Origin: Paenibacillus aurantius
Lineage (GTDB): Bacteria > Bacillota > Bacilli > Paenibacillales > NBRC-103111
Length of the DNA: 64,000 nucleotides
Direction: 5' to 3'
Assembly: GCF_032268605.1 (NCBI RefSeq)
Contig: NZ_CP130318.1
Span: 3,320,001 to 3,384,000 of the forward strand
Shown: positions 1 to 8,665 of the stretch, in pieces
Layout of the letters: each line of letters begins with the position of its first letter
Numbering within the stretch: the stretch's first letter is position 1
The notes under the pieces: generated by a model
What the model was told of the DNA's origin: nothing
Database searches by the model: none
Seen by the model: the letters and a program-made list of their open reading frames with translations, nothing else
Made by a program: the position numbers and the translations under genes

Positions 1-668
1 GGCCTCCAGGGCCGCCCTAAGGCTACCGTCGCTTTCGGAGCGGAGGAAGTGAGCCGGCAGTTCGCCATCACATAACCAAACTCTTGGTCTTCGCCCGTGG
101 AAGCGGCCGTCACATACCCGTTATGACGGGTGATGCTGTGAAGCTCACAAAAGGTGAAATAAGCGGTGGCCGATCCGAAGATAAAATCAACGGTTCCCTC
201 AATGTAACAGTTCTCGTAAAACTGTCTTCCGGCACCCGGGGTATAGAGCGTATCCTGGTGACCGCAAATGGAGACCTGGTGGAAGACAGCGCGGTCACCC
301 TCTACTTGAAGCGCTGGAGCCTGGCCGCGGCGTTCTCCCCGGCTTGCCGAGTTAGCAAAGGTCAGTTTCTCGGCGTAGAAGTCGGCAGCCAAAACCGACG
401 TGCTTGCGCTTTCGTACACCGTCATCTTGCTTCCGTCGGGATGCCTTTTGGATACGGAATCGTCATAGACCAGCACGGTCCCTTCCTGGCTTTCTCCGAT
501 CAGGCTAAGATTGGTTTTGCTGGCCGGGATCCTGATTTTCTCAAAATATTCCCCATCCCGGATCCGGATCACGGTTCTTTCCCCGGAATGGTCGGGAACC
601 GCCGCCACCGCTTCCGTGACGGTACGGTAATCCCCTCTTCCTTTATGATCCACCCAGATGACCTTCAT
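1..668 (-). CDS. Pectinesterase (CE8 pectin methylesterase), 3' end outside the window
   Basis: Removes methyl esters from homogalacturonan, giving free carboxylates and methanol. Translating the minus strand from ATG at 668 gives MKVIWVDHKGRGDYRTV, the usual start of the family's right-handed beta-helix. It then shows the CE8 signatures in order: GQAPALQV, GHQDTLY (catalytic Gln region), GTVDFIFGSA (catalytic Asp) and LGRPW just before the window edge. About 222 residues are present; the family is usually 300-350, so the C-terminus continues past base 1. A GGAGG site at 680-684 supports this ATG. There is no signal peptide, so it should act in the cytoplasm on imported methylated oligogalacturonides. 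It is the last visible gene of the 22-kb operon, 16 nt after the alcohol dehydrogenase. Family call is firm; cytoplasmic action is inferred from the missing leader. Confidence 0.93.
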   Translation of the reverse strand, partial: MKVIWVDHKGRGDYRTVTEAVAAVPDHSGERTVIRIRDGEYFEKIRIPASKTNLSLIGESQEGTVLVYDDSVSKRHPDGSKMTVYESASTSVLAADFYAEKLTFANSASRGERRGQAPALQVEGDRAVFHQVSICGHQDTLYTPGAGRQFYENCYIEGTVDFIFGSATAYFTFCELHSITRHNGYVTAASTGEDQEFGYVMANCRLTSSAPKATVALGRPWR

Positions 669-684
669 TTCATTTCCCCCCTCC

Positions 685-1872
685 TTAAGCATTCTTAGCG
701 GGCATAAGCCTGCGATAAATTTGTTCCAGCTCCCCGACCGTAAAAGCTTTGGGGTTATTGGCCATAAGCCGGGTCACCTTGGATGCGGCTTCCGCCAAAT
801 CCGGAAGATCGGCGGCCTTCACGCCCCAGGCGGTGAGGTCTTGGGGAATGCGGAGACGCTTCACCCAATCGGCCATTTGCTCCAGTGCCCAGTCCGCACC
901 CGGCTGAATGGGGATGCCGTCCTCCCCGGCGCCCGAGAGCCCTTGGCGCATGGCGGCGGCGGCCGCTTCCAGCCGGCCGCGCACCTCGTCAAGCTGCGCC
1001 TCCAGTACATGCGGAAGCAGCATAGCGTTGGCCGTGCCGTGGGTGATGCCGAACCTCCCGCCAAGCGGGTAAGCCATGGCATGAATCGCAGCGGTACCGG
1101 CGGCAGCCAGAGCCATTCCGCCAAAAGCGGACCCATACAGCATGTCGCTCCTGGCGGAAAGCGATTGCCCATCCTCATAGGAGCGCACAAGGCTTCCGCT
1201 GATGAGGCGGATGGATTCCAACGCATACATATCACTGATTGGGTTCGCCTTCTTGCCCAGGTACGATTCCAGGGCATGGGTGAAGGCATCCATCCCGGTC
1301 GCCGCGGTTGCCTCTTGGGGCAGCGATAAGGTCAGCTCCGGATCCAGTACCGCGAGCCGGGGATACAGACGGTCGCTGACGACCCCCACCTTCAGCTCCT
1401 GGTCCGGCAGGGTGACGATGGCATTCGGCGTAACCTCCGCCCCCGTCCCAGCCGTTGTGGGGACCAGAACGGTCGGGAGCCCCTCCCGGATCACCTTGCC
1501 GACGCCGAGCATGGCTTCGACCGGCTGGAAATTCGTGCGTCGGACCGAAAGCAGCTTAACCGCGTCGAGAATGCTTCCTCCGCCTACTCCCACATACGCA
1601 TCGAACGGCTCCCGCTCCACGCGTCGGTTAAGATCTTCGATCTGCTCAGCCGTCGGTTCCTTAAGATGGATCGTCAAGCAATCCGACGCGATCCCCTCCA
1701 CGCTCAGCCCGTTCTGAAGAGTTTTGGCCCAGCCGGCGGCCGCTAAGCTAGGGCTGGTCACGACAAGGACTCTTTGGGGCTTATTGTCCCAGGCGGCGAG
1801 CCGTCCGGCGATCGACTGAAAGGAGCCATGCCCCGCCAGTAGGGTTCCGGCTGTTTGAAAGACGGCCGTCAT
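685..1872 (-). CDS. Iron-containing alcohol dehydrogenase
   Basis: A 395-aa NAD(P)-dependent group III alcohol dehydrogenase, which interconverts alcohols and aldehydes or ketones. The N-terminal nucleotide-binding half contains GGGSILDAVKL and PTTAGTGAEVTPNAIV. The all-helical C-terminal half carries the metal ligands in DAFTHALESY (Asp and His), IHAMAYPLGG (His) and GITHGTANAMLLPH (His), so the iron site is complete. Length is normal. Its ATG overlaps the stop of the DapA-like gene (ATGA at 1869-1872), indicating translational coupling. Given its partners, a likely role is reducing a short aldehyde released by the upstream aldolase or oxidising a sugar-derived alcohol; the substrate cannot be read from the sequence. 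Confidence 0.92.
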   Translation of the reverse strand: MTAVFQTAGTLLAGHGSFQSIAGRLAAWDNKPQRVLVVTSPSLAAAGWAKTLQNGLSVEGIASDCLTIHLKEPTAEQIEDLNRRVEREPFDAYVGVGGGSILDAVKLLSVRRTNFQPVEAMLGVGKVIREGLPTVLVPTTAGTGAEVTPNAIVTLPDQELKVGVVSDRLYPRLAVLDPELTLSLPQEATAATGMDAFTHALESYLGKKANPISDMYALESIRLISGSLVRSYEDGQSLSARSDMLYGSAFGGMALAAAGTAAIHAMAYPLGGRFGITHGTANAMLLPHVLEAQLDEVRGRLEAAAAAMRQGLSGAGEDGIPIQPGADWALEQMADWVKRLRIPQDLTAWGVKAADLPDLAEAASKVTRLMANNPKAFTVGELEQIYRRLMPAKNA

Positions 1873-2768
1873 GAGGGGGTGCTCTCCTTCCCTAGACCGG
1901 CAGCCTTAAGGCCTTCCTTGATCCGTTGACGGATCTCCGGGCTGACCGGCTGAACCGGCAGTCGGGGAGGGCCGACTTCGATCCCCAGCTGTGTCACCAT
2001 TTCCTTCAATGCGCTGGGAAGCGTACCCATCTGCATAAGCTTGCGGATAGGTCCCAGCTCCTGCTGGCGCAGCCGGGCCTCTTCCAAGTTCCCCGAACGC
2101 CATTGGTCATAAAGCGATACTACCGTATGGGGGGCAGCGTTAGCAGATGCCGCTACCGCCCCGGTGCCGCCGGCAAGAAGAGTGGAGAGAATGAGGGAAT
2201 CCGTGCCGGCCATGACGGCGAACCAGGGGCCGGTTCTATGGATGAGCTGCAGCACATATTCGAAATTCCCGCTGGAATCTTTAATTCCAACGACGTTAGG
2301 AAGCTCGGCTAACGCTGCCACCGTCTCCACCTCAAGCGTAACGCCGGTTCTCGACGGAATGTTGTACAGCAGGATCGGGAGCTCCACCGATGCGGCCACC
2401 GCTTCGTAATGCCTCTTCATTTCCGCCTGGGTAACCGGTACGAAATAAGGAGTAATGACCGAGAGGGCGTCGGCTCCCGCCTCTTCCAGCTTCCGGGCCA
2501 GCCGGGCCGTTCCCGCGGTCGTTATCGTACCGGCTCCGGCATACAGGGGGACGCGGCCTCCGATGGCATCGGCTGCGATCCGGACAAGCTCGACCTTCTC
2601 TTCTTCCGTCATGGAGAAAAATTCCCCGTTCGTGCCCAGCACGAAAATACCGTGAACTCCGGCCTTCAGCAGGTGTTCGATCAACCGGCGTACCGCCGGT
2701 TCGTTTAAGCTCCCGTCCTCGGTAAAAGGGGTCACCATGGCCGGGATGATTCCTTCCGGCTTCAGCAT
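1869..2768 (-). CDS. DapA-family (dihydrodipicolinate synthase-like) lyase/aldolase
   Basis: A 299-aa TIM-barrel class I aldolase of the DHDPS/N-acetylneuraminate lyase superfamily. The Schiff-base lysine is K163 in GIKDSSGN, the catalytic tyrosine is Y135 in YNIPSRTG, and the pyruvate carboxylate-binding loop is GTNGEF (residues 45-50), where DHDPS proper usually has a TT pair. Strong ribosome binding site AAAGGAGG precedes the ATG. It overlaps PdxA2 by 7 nt. In an operon with an acid-sugar kinase and PdxA2, a sugar-acid role (2-keto-3-deoxy acid aldolase or dehydratase) is more likely than lysine synthesis; this is inference from context. Superfamily is certain, exact reaction unknown. Confidence 0.9.
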   Translation of the reverse strand: MLKPEGIIPAMVTPFTEDGSLNEPAVRRLIEHLLKAGVHGIFVLGTNGEFFSMTEEEKVELVRIAADAIGGRVPLYAGAGTITTAGTARLARKLEEAGADALSVITPYFVPVTQAEMKRHYEAVAASVELPILLYNIPSRTGVTLEVETVAALAELPNVVGIKDSSGNFEYVLQLIHRTGPWFAVMAGTDSLILSTLLAGGTGAVAASANAAPHTVVSLYDQWRSGNLEEARLRQQELGPIRKLMQMGTLPSALKEMVTQLGIEVGPPRLPVQPVSPEIRQRIKEGLKAAGLGKESTPS

Positions 2769-3790
2769 GAAGCCTCCCTCCTTTCCTTAGGGGTCCGGGT
2801 TAGAAGAGCCGCTTGGCGAATGGCCTCGAGCAGGCTGGATTCGTCCGCCTTCCCCGTTCCCGCGATATCAAAGGCCGTCCCGTGATCCACGCTTGTGCGA
2901 ACCAGCGGCATGCCGACCGAAATGTTAACTCCCTGCTCCAGCCCCAGCACCTTCACCGGAATATGCCCTTGGTCATGGTACATGGCCACCACCACGTCAA
3001 AATCCCCTTTGACCGCCCGGTAGAACAGCGTATCGGCTGGATAAGGACCCGTCACCTCGATTCCCGCTGCGGCCGCTTCCTGCACGGCAGGGACGATCTT
3101 GGCCTCTTCCTCTCCCTGTCCGAACAAGCCGTTCTCCCCCGCATGCGGGTTGATTCCGCAAACGGCGATCCGCGGGTTGTCCATCCCTCCGTTCTTCAAG
3201 AGATCATGGGCAAGCCGGATGACCCTCAATACCCGGGCAGGGGTAAGGGATGCAATGGCCTCCACAAGCCCTATATGCGTTGTTGCATGGATAACCCTTA
3301 GCCGGGGAGCAGCCAGCATCATGGCGTATTCCGTCACTCCCATCAGCTCCGCGAGCAATTCGGTATGCCCCGGGTAGCGGTGGCCGCCCAAATGCATAGC
3401 TTCTTTGTTAAGGGGAGCGGTGCAAATAGCGTCAATCCTTCCTGCCATTCCGTACTGAACCGCTTCCTTCACATAACGATAAGCCGCATCGCCCGCCTCG
3501 GGGGAAAGTTCACCGAATGCGGGGGGACTTGACGGAAAACTTATGTCCACCAGAGCAAGCACGTTGGCGGAGGGTTCAACAAGAGCCGCATCAGGCCCCA
3601 CCGCCTCCACGATTTTGCTCGGAAGGGACAGCAGGGACAAAGCCCTCTCCATCGTTCTCCGTTCCCCGAATACAACCGGCCGGCACCATTCATACACGTC
3701 CGGGCGCGATAACGCTTTGGCAATAATCTCCGGACCGATTCCGGCCGGGTCCCCCATCGTAATCCCGATGGTCGGCAGCATTCCGCTCAT
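2762..3790 (-). CDS. pdxA2: PdxA2-type 4-phospho-threonate/erythronate dehydrogenase
   Basis: A 342-aa member of the PdxA family. PdxA2 proteins that sit beside DUF1537 kinases oxidise D-threonate or D-erythronate 4-phosphate at C3; the product decarboxylates to dihydroxyacetone phosphate. Visible motifs are TIGITMGDPAGIGPE at the N-terminus, metal-binding histidines in GHTELLAEL, NPHAGENGLFG and MYHDQGHIPVK, and the C-terminal SVDHGTAFDIAGTG. It overlaps the kinase gene by 4 nt (ATGA) and the DapA-like gene by 7 nt. The adjacent kinase and lack of other pyridoxine genes favour the catabolic PdxA2 over biosynthetic 4-hydroxythreonine-4-phosphate dehydrogenase. Confidence 0.9.
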   Translation of the reverse strand: MSGMLPTIGITMGDPAGIGPEIIAKALSRPDVYEWCRPVVFGERRTMERALSLLSLPSKIVEAVGPDAALVEPSANVLALVDISFPSSPPAFGELSPEAGDAAYRYVKEAVQYGMAGRIDAICTAPLNKEAMHLGGHRYPGHTELLAELMGVTEYAMMLAAPRLRVIHATTHIGLVEAIASLTPARVLRVIRLAHDLLKNGGMDNPRIAVCGINPHAGENGLFGQGEEEAKIVPAVQEAAAAGIEVTGPYPADTLFYRAVKGDFDVVVAMYHDQGHIPVKVLGLEQGVNISVGMPLVRTSVDHGTAFDIAGTGKADESSLLEAIRQAALLTRTPKERREASC

Positions 3791-5079
3791 TTCCCGACTC
3801 CTCTCCTGTGGGCCTTCCAGATCCTCACTAACGCTTCTTCATCTCCGAAGGCGCCCGATTTGGTCACGAGCTTAAACGGTCTTGGACCGTCGCAGCTTGC
3901 CTCGATGATGCCGGGCTCCCACTCCCGGTGCAAGGAAAAGACCGAGATGCCGAGCTCCTTCATCACCGCCCTTGCCGTTTCCCCTCCGTTCAGCACCAGC
4001 CGGGTCACCCGAGGGGAAGCGGACAGAAGAGCTCCCGCCTCCTTCGCCAAGTTCCTTAGAAGCATTTCGCTGGCGAGGCTCAAGGTCATTCCCCTCTGGG
4101 CCGCTTTTTCCTGCAGCCACTGCGCCGCACCCTCTTGCTTCCCCATGGCAAGAACCGCATCACCTTCCAAGGGTTCAGAGGAGAGCACGTCAGCATCTTC
4201 CCCGTCCGTTTCCATAAGCTCCTGCCCTGTAAAGTACCGGCCGCTTACGCAGAGATCTTCCAGCTTGGAAAGCTGAACGGCCGTAACGGCCGTCTGGCTC
4301 CCGCTTATGAACCAGATGTTTCCTTCCTCCGCCCCGTTCTCTCCAAGGAATGCGGCAGGCTCCGGCTGTTCCTCTTGCGGAGCTCTCCGGTATAAGCCCC
4401 TGGCCAGAGCTTGGGCGAGTCCGGCGGCCCCCGCCCAGACGAGGTGCAGCCCGCTTTGCTCCCCGGCCGACACAAGATTATCCAGATGCTCATCTGTCAA
4501 GGCATCACAGAATGCATATCGCTTGCCCTGACTCGCCAGCAGGCGAAGGGCTGCAGCCGTTTCGGCCGGATCGGAGGAGGCGGCGACATGCCCGTCCGGA
4601 TAACGGGCCGGTTGGGCAAGTGTGGCCGCCACCTCCGAGCTTAGGACGGAATTCATCGGATCCCGGCCCATTTCGGTCTCATGAACCGGAATCCCGTCGA
4701 TCATTTGAACTCCGCTGCTTGTCGTACGCCGAAGCCTCGGCACGGCCGGCGCCACAATACAAAGCTCTGCCCCGGTCACTTCGAGGATCGCCTCGCACTC
4801 GCTTCCCGGGTTTCCCCGAAGCGCGGAATCGAGCTTCTTGTAGAGGATGGGGATCCCCCCGTCAGGCAAGCCCGTAACGGCTTCGAGGGTTCGCCGGTAA
4901 GCCTCTTCGGCGGAGCAGCCGCGGGAGGACACGTCTATGGCCCACACGTCGCAGGAGGGTGGGGTCAGGCCCCCGCCGGGCTCGAACAGGGAGACCGACA
5001 CCTTTCGTCCCGCTCCGAGGAAGGCCGCGGCCGTGTCGGCCGCTCCGGTCAGATCATCCGCCAGCAGAACGGCCAGCAT
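3787..5079 (-). CDS. Four-carbon acid sugar kinase (DUF1537 family)
   Basis: A 430-aa ATP-dependent kinase of the DUF1537 family, known members of which phosphorylate D-threonate (DtnK), L-threonate or D-erythronate (DenK/LtnK) and 3-oxo-isoapionate (OiaK). The N-terminal substrate domain opens with LLADDLTGAADTA (Asp8/Asp9). The C-terminal nucleotide-binding domain contains LVLNGGETARAV and KSGAFGDEEAL. Length is normal. It starts inside the end of the preceding 707-codon gene (26-nt overlap) and shares an ATGA junction with pdxA2. The PdxA2 partner points to threonate or erythronate rather than isoapionate, but apiose-derived acids remain possible in a pectin locus. Expected product fate is DHAP. 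Confidence 0.9.
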   Translation of the reverse strand: MLAVLLADDLTGAADTAAAFLGAGRKVSVSLFEPGGGLTPPSCDVWAIDVSSRGCSAEEAYRRTLEAVTGLPDGGIPILYKKLDSALRGNPGSECEAILEVTGAELCIVAPAVPRLRRTTSSGVQMIDGIPVHETEMGRDPMNSVLSSEVAATLAQPARYPDGHVAASSDPAETAAALRLLASQGKRYAFCDALTDEHLDNLVSAGEQSGLHLVWAGAAGLAQALARGLYRRAPQEEQPEPAAFLGENGAEEGNIWFISGSQTAVTAVQLSKLEDLCVSGRYFTGQELMETDGEDADVLSSEPLEGDAVLAMGKQEGAAQWLQEKAAQRGMTLSLASEMLLRNLAKEAGALLSASPRVTRLVLNGGETARAVMKELGISVFSLHREWEPGIIEASCDGPRPFKLVTKSGAFGDEEALVRIWKAHRRGVGK

Positions 5080-7177
5080 CTTCCTCCCCCCTCTCCAATC
5101 GGAAGCGGAGCGCGTGATGCAGAACCTCGGAGATGACCCAAGACGGATTCCAGGTGTTGCTTCTTCCCCTTCCCTGAAAGTTGGAGGGAAAGAATCCTTC
5201 GGCCTGCTCGCCTACCACCGTAAAACCCCATTCTCCCGGGGCGGTGCAGATGCCCTGCCCAAGAGCGAGGAATATCATCTGAGCGAGGCGCCGGTAGGTT
5301 TCCTGACCGGTTTCCACCCCGAATTGATAAAGTTCATAGGTTGGAAAGAATACATCCACATGATGGTTCTGAACACTGACACCCGGCCAGCCGGTCGCCT
5401 GGAACCCGGCTTCCCGAAAAGCCGTGCCCCGGTCGTAAACCGGGTTCCACAGGTAGACATAGGTCAGCTGCCAATCCGCGGCCAGCTCCGCCCATTCCTT
5501 GTACCGGGCGTCCCCGGTCATCCGGAACAGCTCGTAAGCAGCGAGAAAGAAGAACATTCCCGCTTCCTTGTCCTCGCATTTCGCATCCAGGGTGGACCGG
5601 GCAAACGGGCGCTCGAAGGTACGGGCATGAAGCTCGTAATACTGCTCCATGCAGGTAAATGCACAGCTCTTATATTCTTCTTTTCCGGTTACCTGATAAG
5701 CTTTTAGAAGCGCAAATGCGCAAGGAATTCCTGCGGCCGTAATCCGGTCATCCGCTGCGCTTCCATCCATCCGCCAGGCGGCCGGGAAGATCCCGGATGG
5801 CAGCACGCTTCCCAGGAAGAAATCCGCCGCCTCGATTAAGGCTGGCTCCCAACCGGAAGGCACCTCCCTCCCCCGGCTCCGGAATAAGAGGATGATGTCG
5901 GCCAAGTCGCTTACCGTTTCCCCGTATGCCCGGGTGGAAACGACCGGCTCTTCCTGCCAGTTGAAGTTATCCCAGCGGCCGTCCTTCAGGAAGTAAGCTC
6001 CGTTGCGCAGGCCGGGAACCTTCGTGATGCTTTGGCGGATATAGAAATCAACGGCTTTTTCACACCGCTTGACCCGTGATTCCTCTTCCCCATCCAATCC
6101 CAGAACGGCGTCGCACCAGGCCAGCTTCAAGCATTGCCCCGTCCAGCCATACATATAATGGAGCCCATGCTTAGAAACCAAACCGAAGGAGTTGGAGTCG
6201 GAAAACTTAACGTAGCCCGCCCCCTTCTCCGATTCCCTCCAGCGGTCATCGAGGGCAGCCGTTTTGAGCCGGATGATTTCGTCCAGCGTATGAGGCTCCG
6301 CTCCTTGAGGGTTATAAAGCGCTATGGCGCTTCTCACGACCTCCACAAAGCCGCGGCCCGGGTTGTCCAGCGGTCCCCATTCCATAACGTAGGTTTTGGA
6401 CAAGGTGAAGCCAGGCTCGAAATCCAGGTACCCTCCCTCGTAAGGCGCGGTCAAGCTTTTGCTGACATAGACGATATCCTTCTCGCCGTTAAACATGAGC
6501 ACTCCGCTCATTGCGGCAATCGTGGTCTGCCCGTTACGCTGGTAAGCTCCGAGAGAGCCGTAATGCACGACACCGTCAGCGGTTTCCACATAGGACGGAA
6601 GGGAGAAAAAGGACAAAAACAGGTGCCCCTGCCCTTCCTGCCATTCCACATTCACGCAAGGAATGGGGAGGCGGTGCTCCTCGCACAGAAGCCCTTTCCC
6701 CTCTCCGACGCCTAAATGCGGGACCAACCGGTCGGGGTCGGCAGACGGGTTGTTGTTGTAGATCATATGAGGAATGGTGACCATCTCTTTATCATGGGGG
6801 GCAAGCTCCCACTCCAACCCGACGGAAGCATCCGCCAGTATCCGGCCGGACGTATTTGTCCAAGCGGTTTCCATCCGGAGGAACCCCTCCGTATCAAAGG
6901 TAACCTCTATCCTTACGTTTACGGAATCTCCCTGAATGGAGAGCAGAATCCCCTTCTCCAGCTGCTCCGCCTTCTGCTCCCGGATGGCCATCCGGTCGGC
7001 CCGCCAGGGCCTTCCCGTGGAAAACTTAAGGATGGAGGACAGCGTTCCTTCACAGAAGGAGCCGGGCTGATCGGCGAGCCCTAACCGCAATCCGATTTTC
7101 CCTCCGCGTTCCGTAACCTCGATAACCCGGTTCGACGTCTCGCTCTGCAGCCGGCAGCCAATGCCTTTAGTCGTCAT
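5054..7177 (-). CDS. Putative (alpha/alpha)-toroid glycosidase-like protein
   Basis: A 707-aa protein of no family I can name. Residues ~1-270 are beta-rich with aromatic patches, like the beta-sandwich that precedes many toroid glycosidases. Residues ~290-690 are helical with repeated Trp/Tyr-rich hairpins (HYMYGWTGQCLKLAWCDAV, WNPVYDRGTAFREAGF, SNTWNPSWVISEVLHHALRF), typical of an (alpha/alpha) barrel. No signal peptide, so cytoplasmic. ATG at 7177 follows GGAGG and lies within the last codons of the upstream DUF5060 gene (11-nt overlap). Placed between glycosidase-like genes and acid-sugar catabolism, it probably acts on an imported oligosaccharide. The fold is inferred from residue pattern only; a lyase or epimerase is equally possible. 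Confidence 0.6.
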   Translation of the reverse strand: MTTKGIGCRLQSETSNRVIEVTERGGKIGLRLGLADQPGSFCEGTLSSILKFSTGRPWRADRMAIREQKAEQLEKGILLSIQGDSVNVRIEVTFDTEGFLRMETAWTNTSGRILADASVGLEWELAPHDKEMVTIPHMIYNNNPSADPDRLVPHLGVGEGKGLLCEEHRLPIPCVNVEWQEGQGHLFLSFFSLPSYVETADGVVHYGSLGAYQRNGQTTIAAMSGVLMFNGEKDIVYVSKSLTAPYEGGYLDFEPGFTLSKTYVMEWGPLDNPGRGFVEVVRSAIALYNPQGAEPHTLDEIIRLKTAALDDRWRESEKGAGYVKFSDSNSFGLVSKHGLHYMYGWTGQCLKLAWCDAVLGLDGEEESRVKRCEKAVDFYIRQSITKVPGLRNGAYFLKDGRWDNFNWQEEPVVSTRAYGETVSDLADIILLFRSRGREVPSGWEPALIEAADFFLGSVLPSGIFPAAWRMDGSAADDRITAAGIPCAFALLKAYQVTGKEEYKSCAFTCMEQYYELHARTFERPFARSTLDAKCEDKEAGMFFFLAAYELFRMTGDARYKEWAELAADWQLTYVYLWNPVYDRGTAFREAGFQATGWPGVSVQNHHVDVFFPTYELYQFGVETGQETYRRLAQMIFLALGQGICTAPGEWGFTVVGEQAEGFFPSNFQGRGRSNTWNPSWVISEVLHHALRFRLERGEEDAGRSAGG

Positions 7178-8654
7178 TCTCCTCTACCTCCTCCCCGGTT
7201 TCCACCGGTGCTTCCGTTTGGGCTTCTCCCGTCCTCTGAAGGCGGAGCGCATGGAACAGCTCTCCCGGCAGCACAATTTGAAACCGGTGCTCGTAAGCGG
7301 ACTCCAGCGGCTCTATGGTCATGTTCCAGGTATCAATCAATTCGGCCCCGTACCTTCCTTCCGGCATCGCAAAGGTACGAGAGGAAAAGCGATGAGGCCC
7401 GAAATATTGAAGATAATATTCTCCTTTACGTTCGAGGGTAGAGGCATCATGCCGTTCCCGGCTGTACGTCAACCCGCTTGGCGCGTCTTGTAACAATCCC
7501 TTTAGGAAAGCGAGCCGGGCCGGAGCTTCTCCAAGAAGCGTTCCCCCGTGAACGGACCAGCGGAGCTGCCCAGGCTGCAGGAGGAATTCCCCATGTGAGG
7601 CATAGCCGCCTCGAGCCAGGCCCTCCCAGAGCCGGTACACCATTTCCTCGGCCGTTAAGCTGTTCCAGCGGCTCGCGCCGTCTCCTTCCCATCCGCAGAC
7701 GTCGACAACAACCGGCTTCCCGTAATTTTGCGTGAATTCCGATGCCACCTTGACATCCTCATGGCGGAGACTGATATGGGTGATCGACGGCCGCCCCCAA
7801 TCATACCCGTCCACCCGTCCGTTAACCGTGAGCAAGTGACCCGCGTAATCGCATTCCCGCAAGGTCCGCAGCAGCACCTCGCGATCCTCCTGTCCGGCGG
7901 GATAACTCCGGCTGTCGATCTCCTCCAGCGTCCACCACACATGGCGGTAAGCAGCAAGCCGCGCCACCACATAGCGGACATATCGGTTCTTCTCTTCCAG
8001 GGTCATGGCTTCCAGACCCCATTCTCCCGAAATCGCCGGAAAGAGGATCAGCTCCGCCTCAACGCCGAGACGCAGCAGGGCCGTCAGCGCTTTTTCCAGT
8101 CTGGCAAAATATGCGAGATTCAACCGCTCCGGATCAGCGGATCCATTCTCGCGCAGGGCGAAAGGGATGCTTTCCTGTCCCGTAACCGCTTCTCTCGGGG
8201 GAAGCAGACTCATGCGGATCTTGTTAAAAGGCGCGCCCGCCAGTGTTTGGAGCGTCTGCTCGACATACCGCTCTTCCTGCACATGCCAGGCAAGCGACGT
8301 CGTTCCAAACGGTAGGAATGGTGTGCCGTCGGCATAAGTAAAATGCAGTCCGGCTGCACGAACAGGCCCATGATTGCCGTCCGATGCAGGTAGACATTGA
8401 AATTCCCCGGCAAGCCCATGAAAGGAAGCTTGCTCGCTCACCGTCCGAACACTCCACACTCCTTCTTCATCCGGCATAAACCGGATAACGTAACAGCCCT
8501 TCCCGTCATCGAAACCTTCCGTTTCAAAATAGCGGCTGCCCTTCCGGAATTCGGCGCGGACCCTGACCTCTCCGGAAGGATTATCCGATTCTGTCCCTTC
8601 GAGCTTCCATTCAAATAGTCCCCAACGCTCTACACGATCCGTAAACGAATTCAT
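7167..8654 (-). CDS. DUF5060/DUF5605-type glycoside hydrolase paralog, altered active site
   Basis: A 495-aa tandem paralog of the next gene upstream. Both have an N-terminal DUF5060 beta-sandwich (RVERWGLFEWKLEG; RFMPDEEGVW), a TIM-barrel middle and a C-terminal beta domain (FALRLQ-like end). Here the positions that are SNEYD and TIDEISYEG in the paralog read EEID and VVDVCGWEG, so at least one acidic residue next to the presumed active site is lost. ATG at 8654 is chosen because GGAGGGG precedes it; a TTG at 8669 in frame overlaps the ribosome site. No signal peptide. It may be a pseudoenzyme, or a glycosidase of different specificity; GH140-like apiosidases share a related layout, but I cannot assign it. 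Confidence 0.7.
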   Translation of the reverse strand: MNSFTDRVERWGLFEWKLEGTESDNPSGEVRVRAEFRKGSRYFETEGFDDGKGCYVIRFMPDEEGVWSVRTVSEQASFHGLAGEFQCLPASDGNHGPVRAAGLHFTYADGTPFLPFGTTSLAWHVQEERYVEQTLQTLAGAPFNKIRMSLLPPREAVTGQESIPFALRENGSADPERLNLAYFARLEKALTALLRLGVEAELILFPAISGEWGLEAMTLEEKNRYVRYVVARLAAYRHVWWTLEEIDSRSYPAGQEDREVLLRTLRECDYAGHLLTVNGRVDGYDWGRPSITHISLRHEDVKVASEFTQNYGKPVVVDVCGWEGDGASRWNSLTAEEMVYRLWEGLARGGYASHGEFLLQPGQLRWSVHGGTLLGEAPARLAFLKGLLQDAPSGLTYSRERHDASTLERKGEYYLQYFGPHRFSSRTFAMPEGRYGAELIDTWNMTIEPLESAYEHRFQIVLPGELFHALRLQRTGEAQTEAPVETGEEVEENDD

Positions 8655-8665
8655 ACGCCCCTCCT

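Noticed and set aside
84-698. A 204-codon plus-strand frame at the left edge
   Set aside because: The minus strand here encodes the pectinesterase with its catalytic motifs, cut by the window edge.
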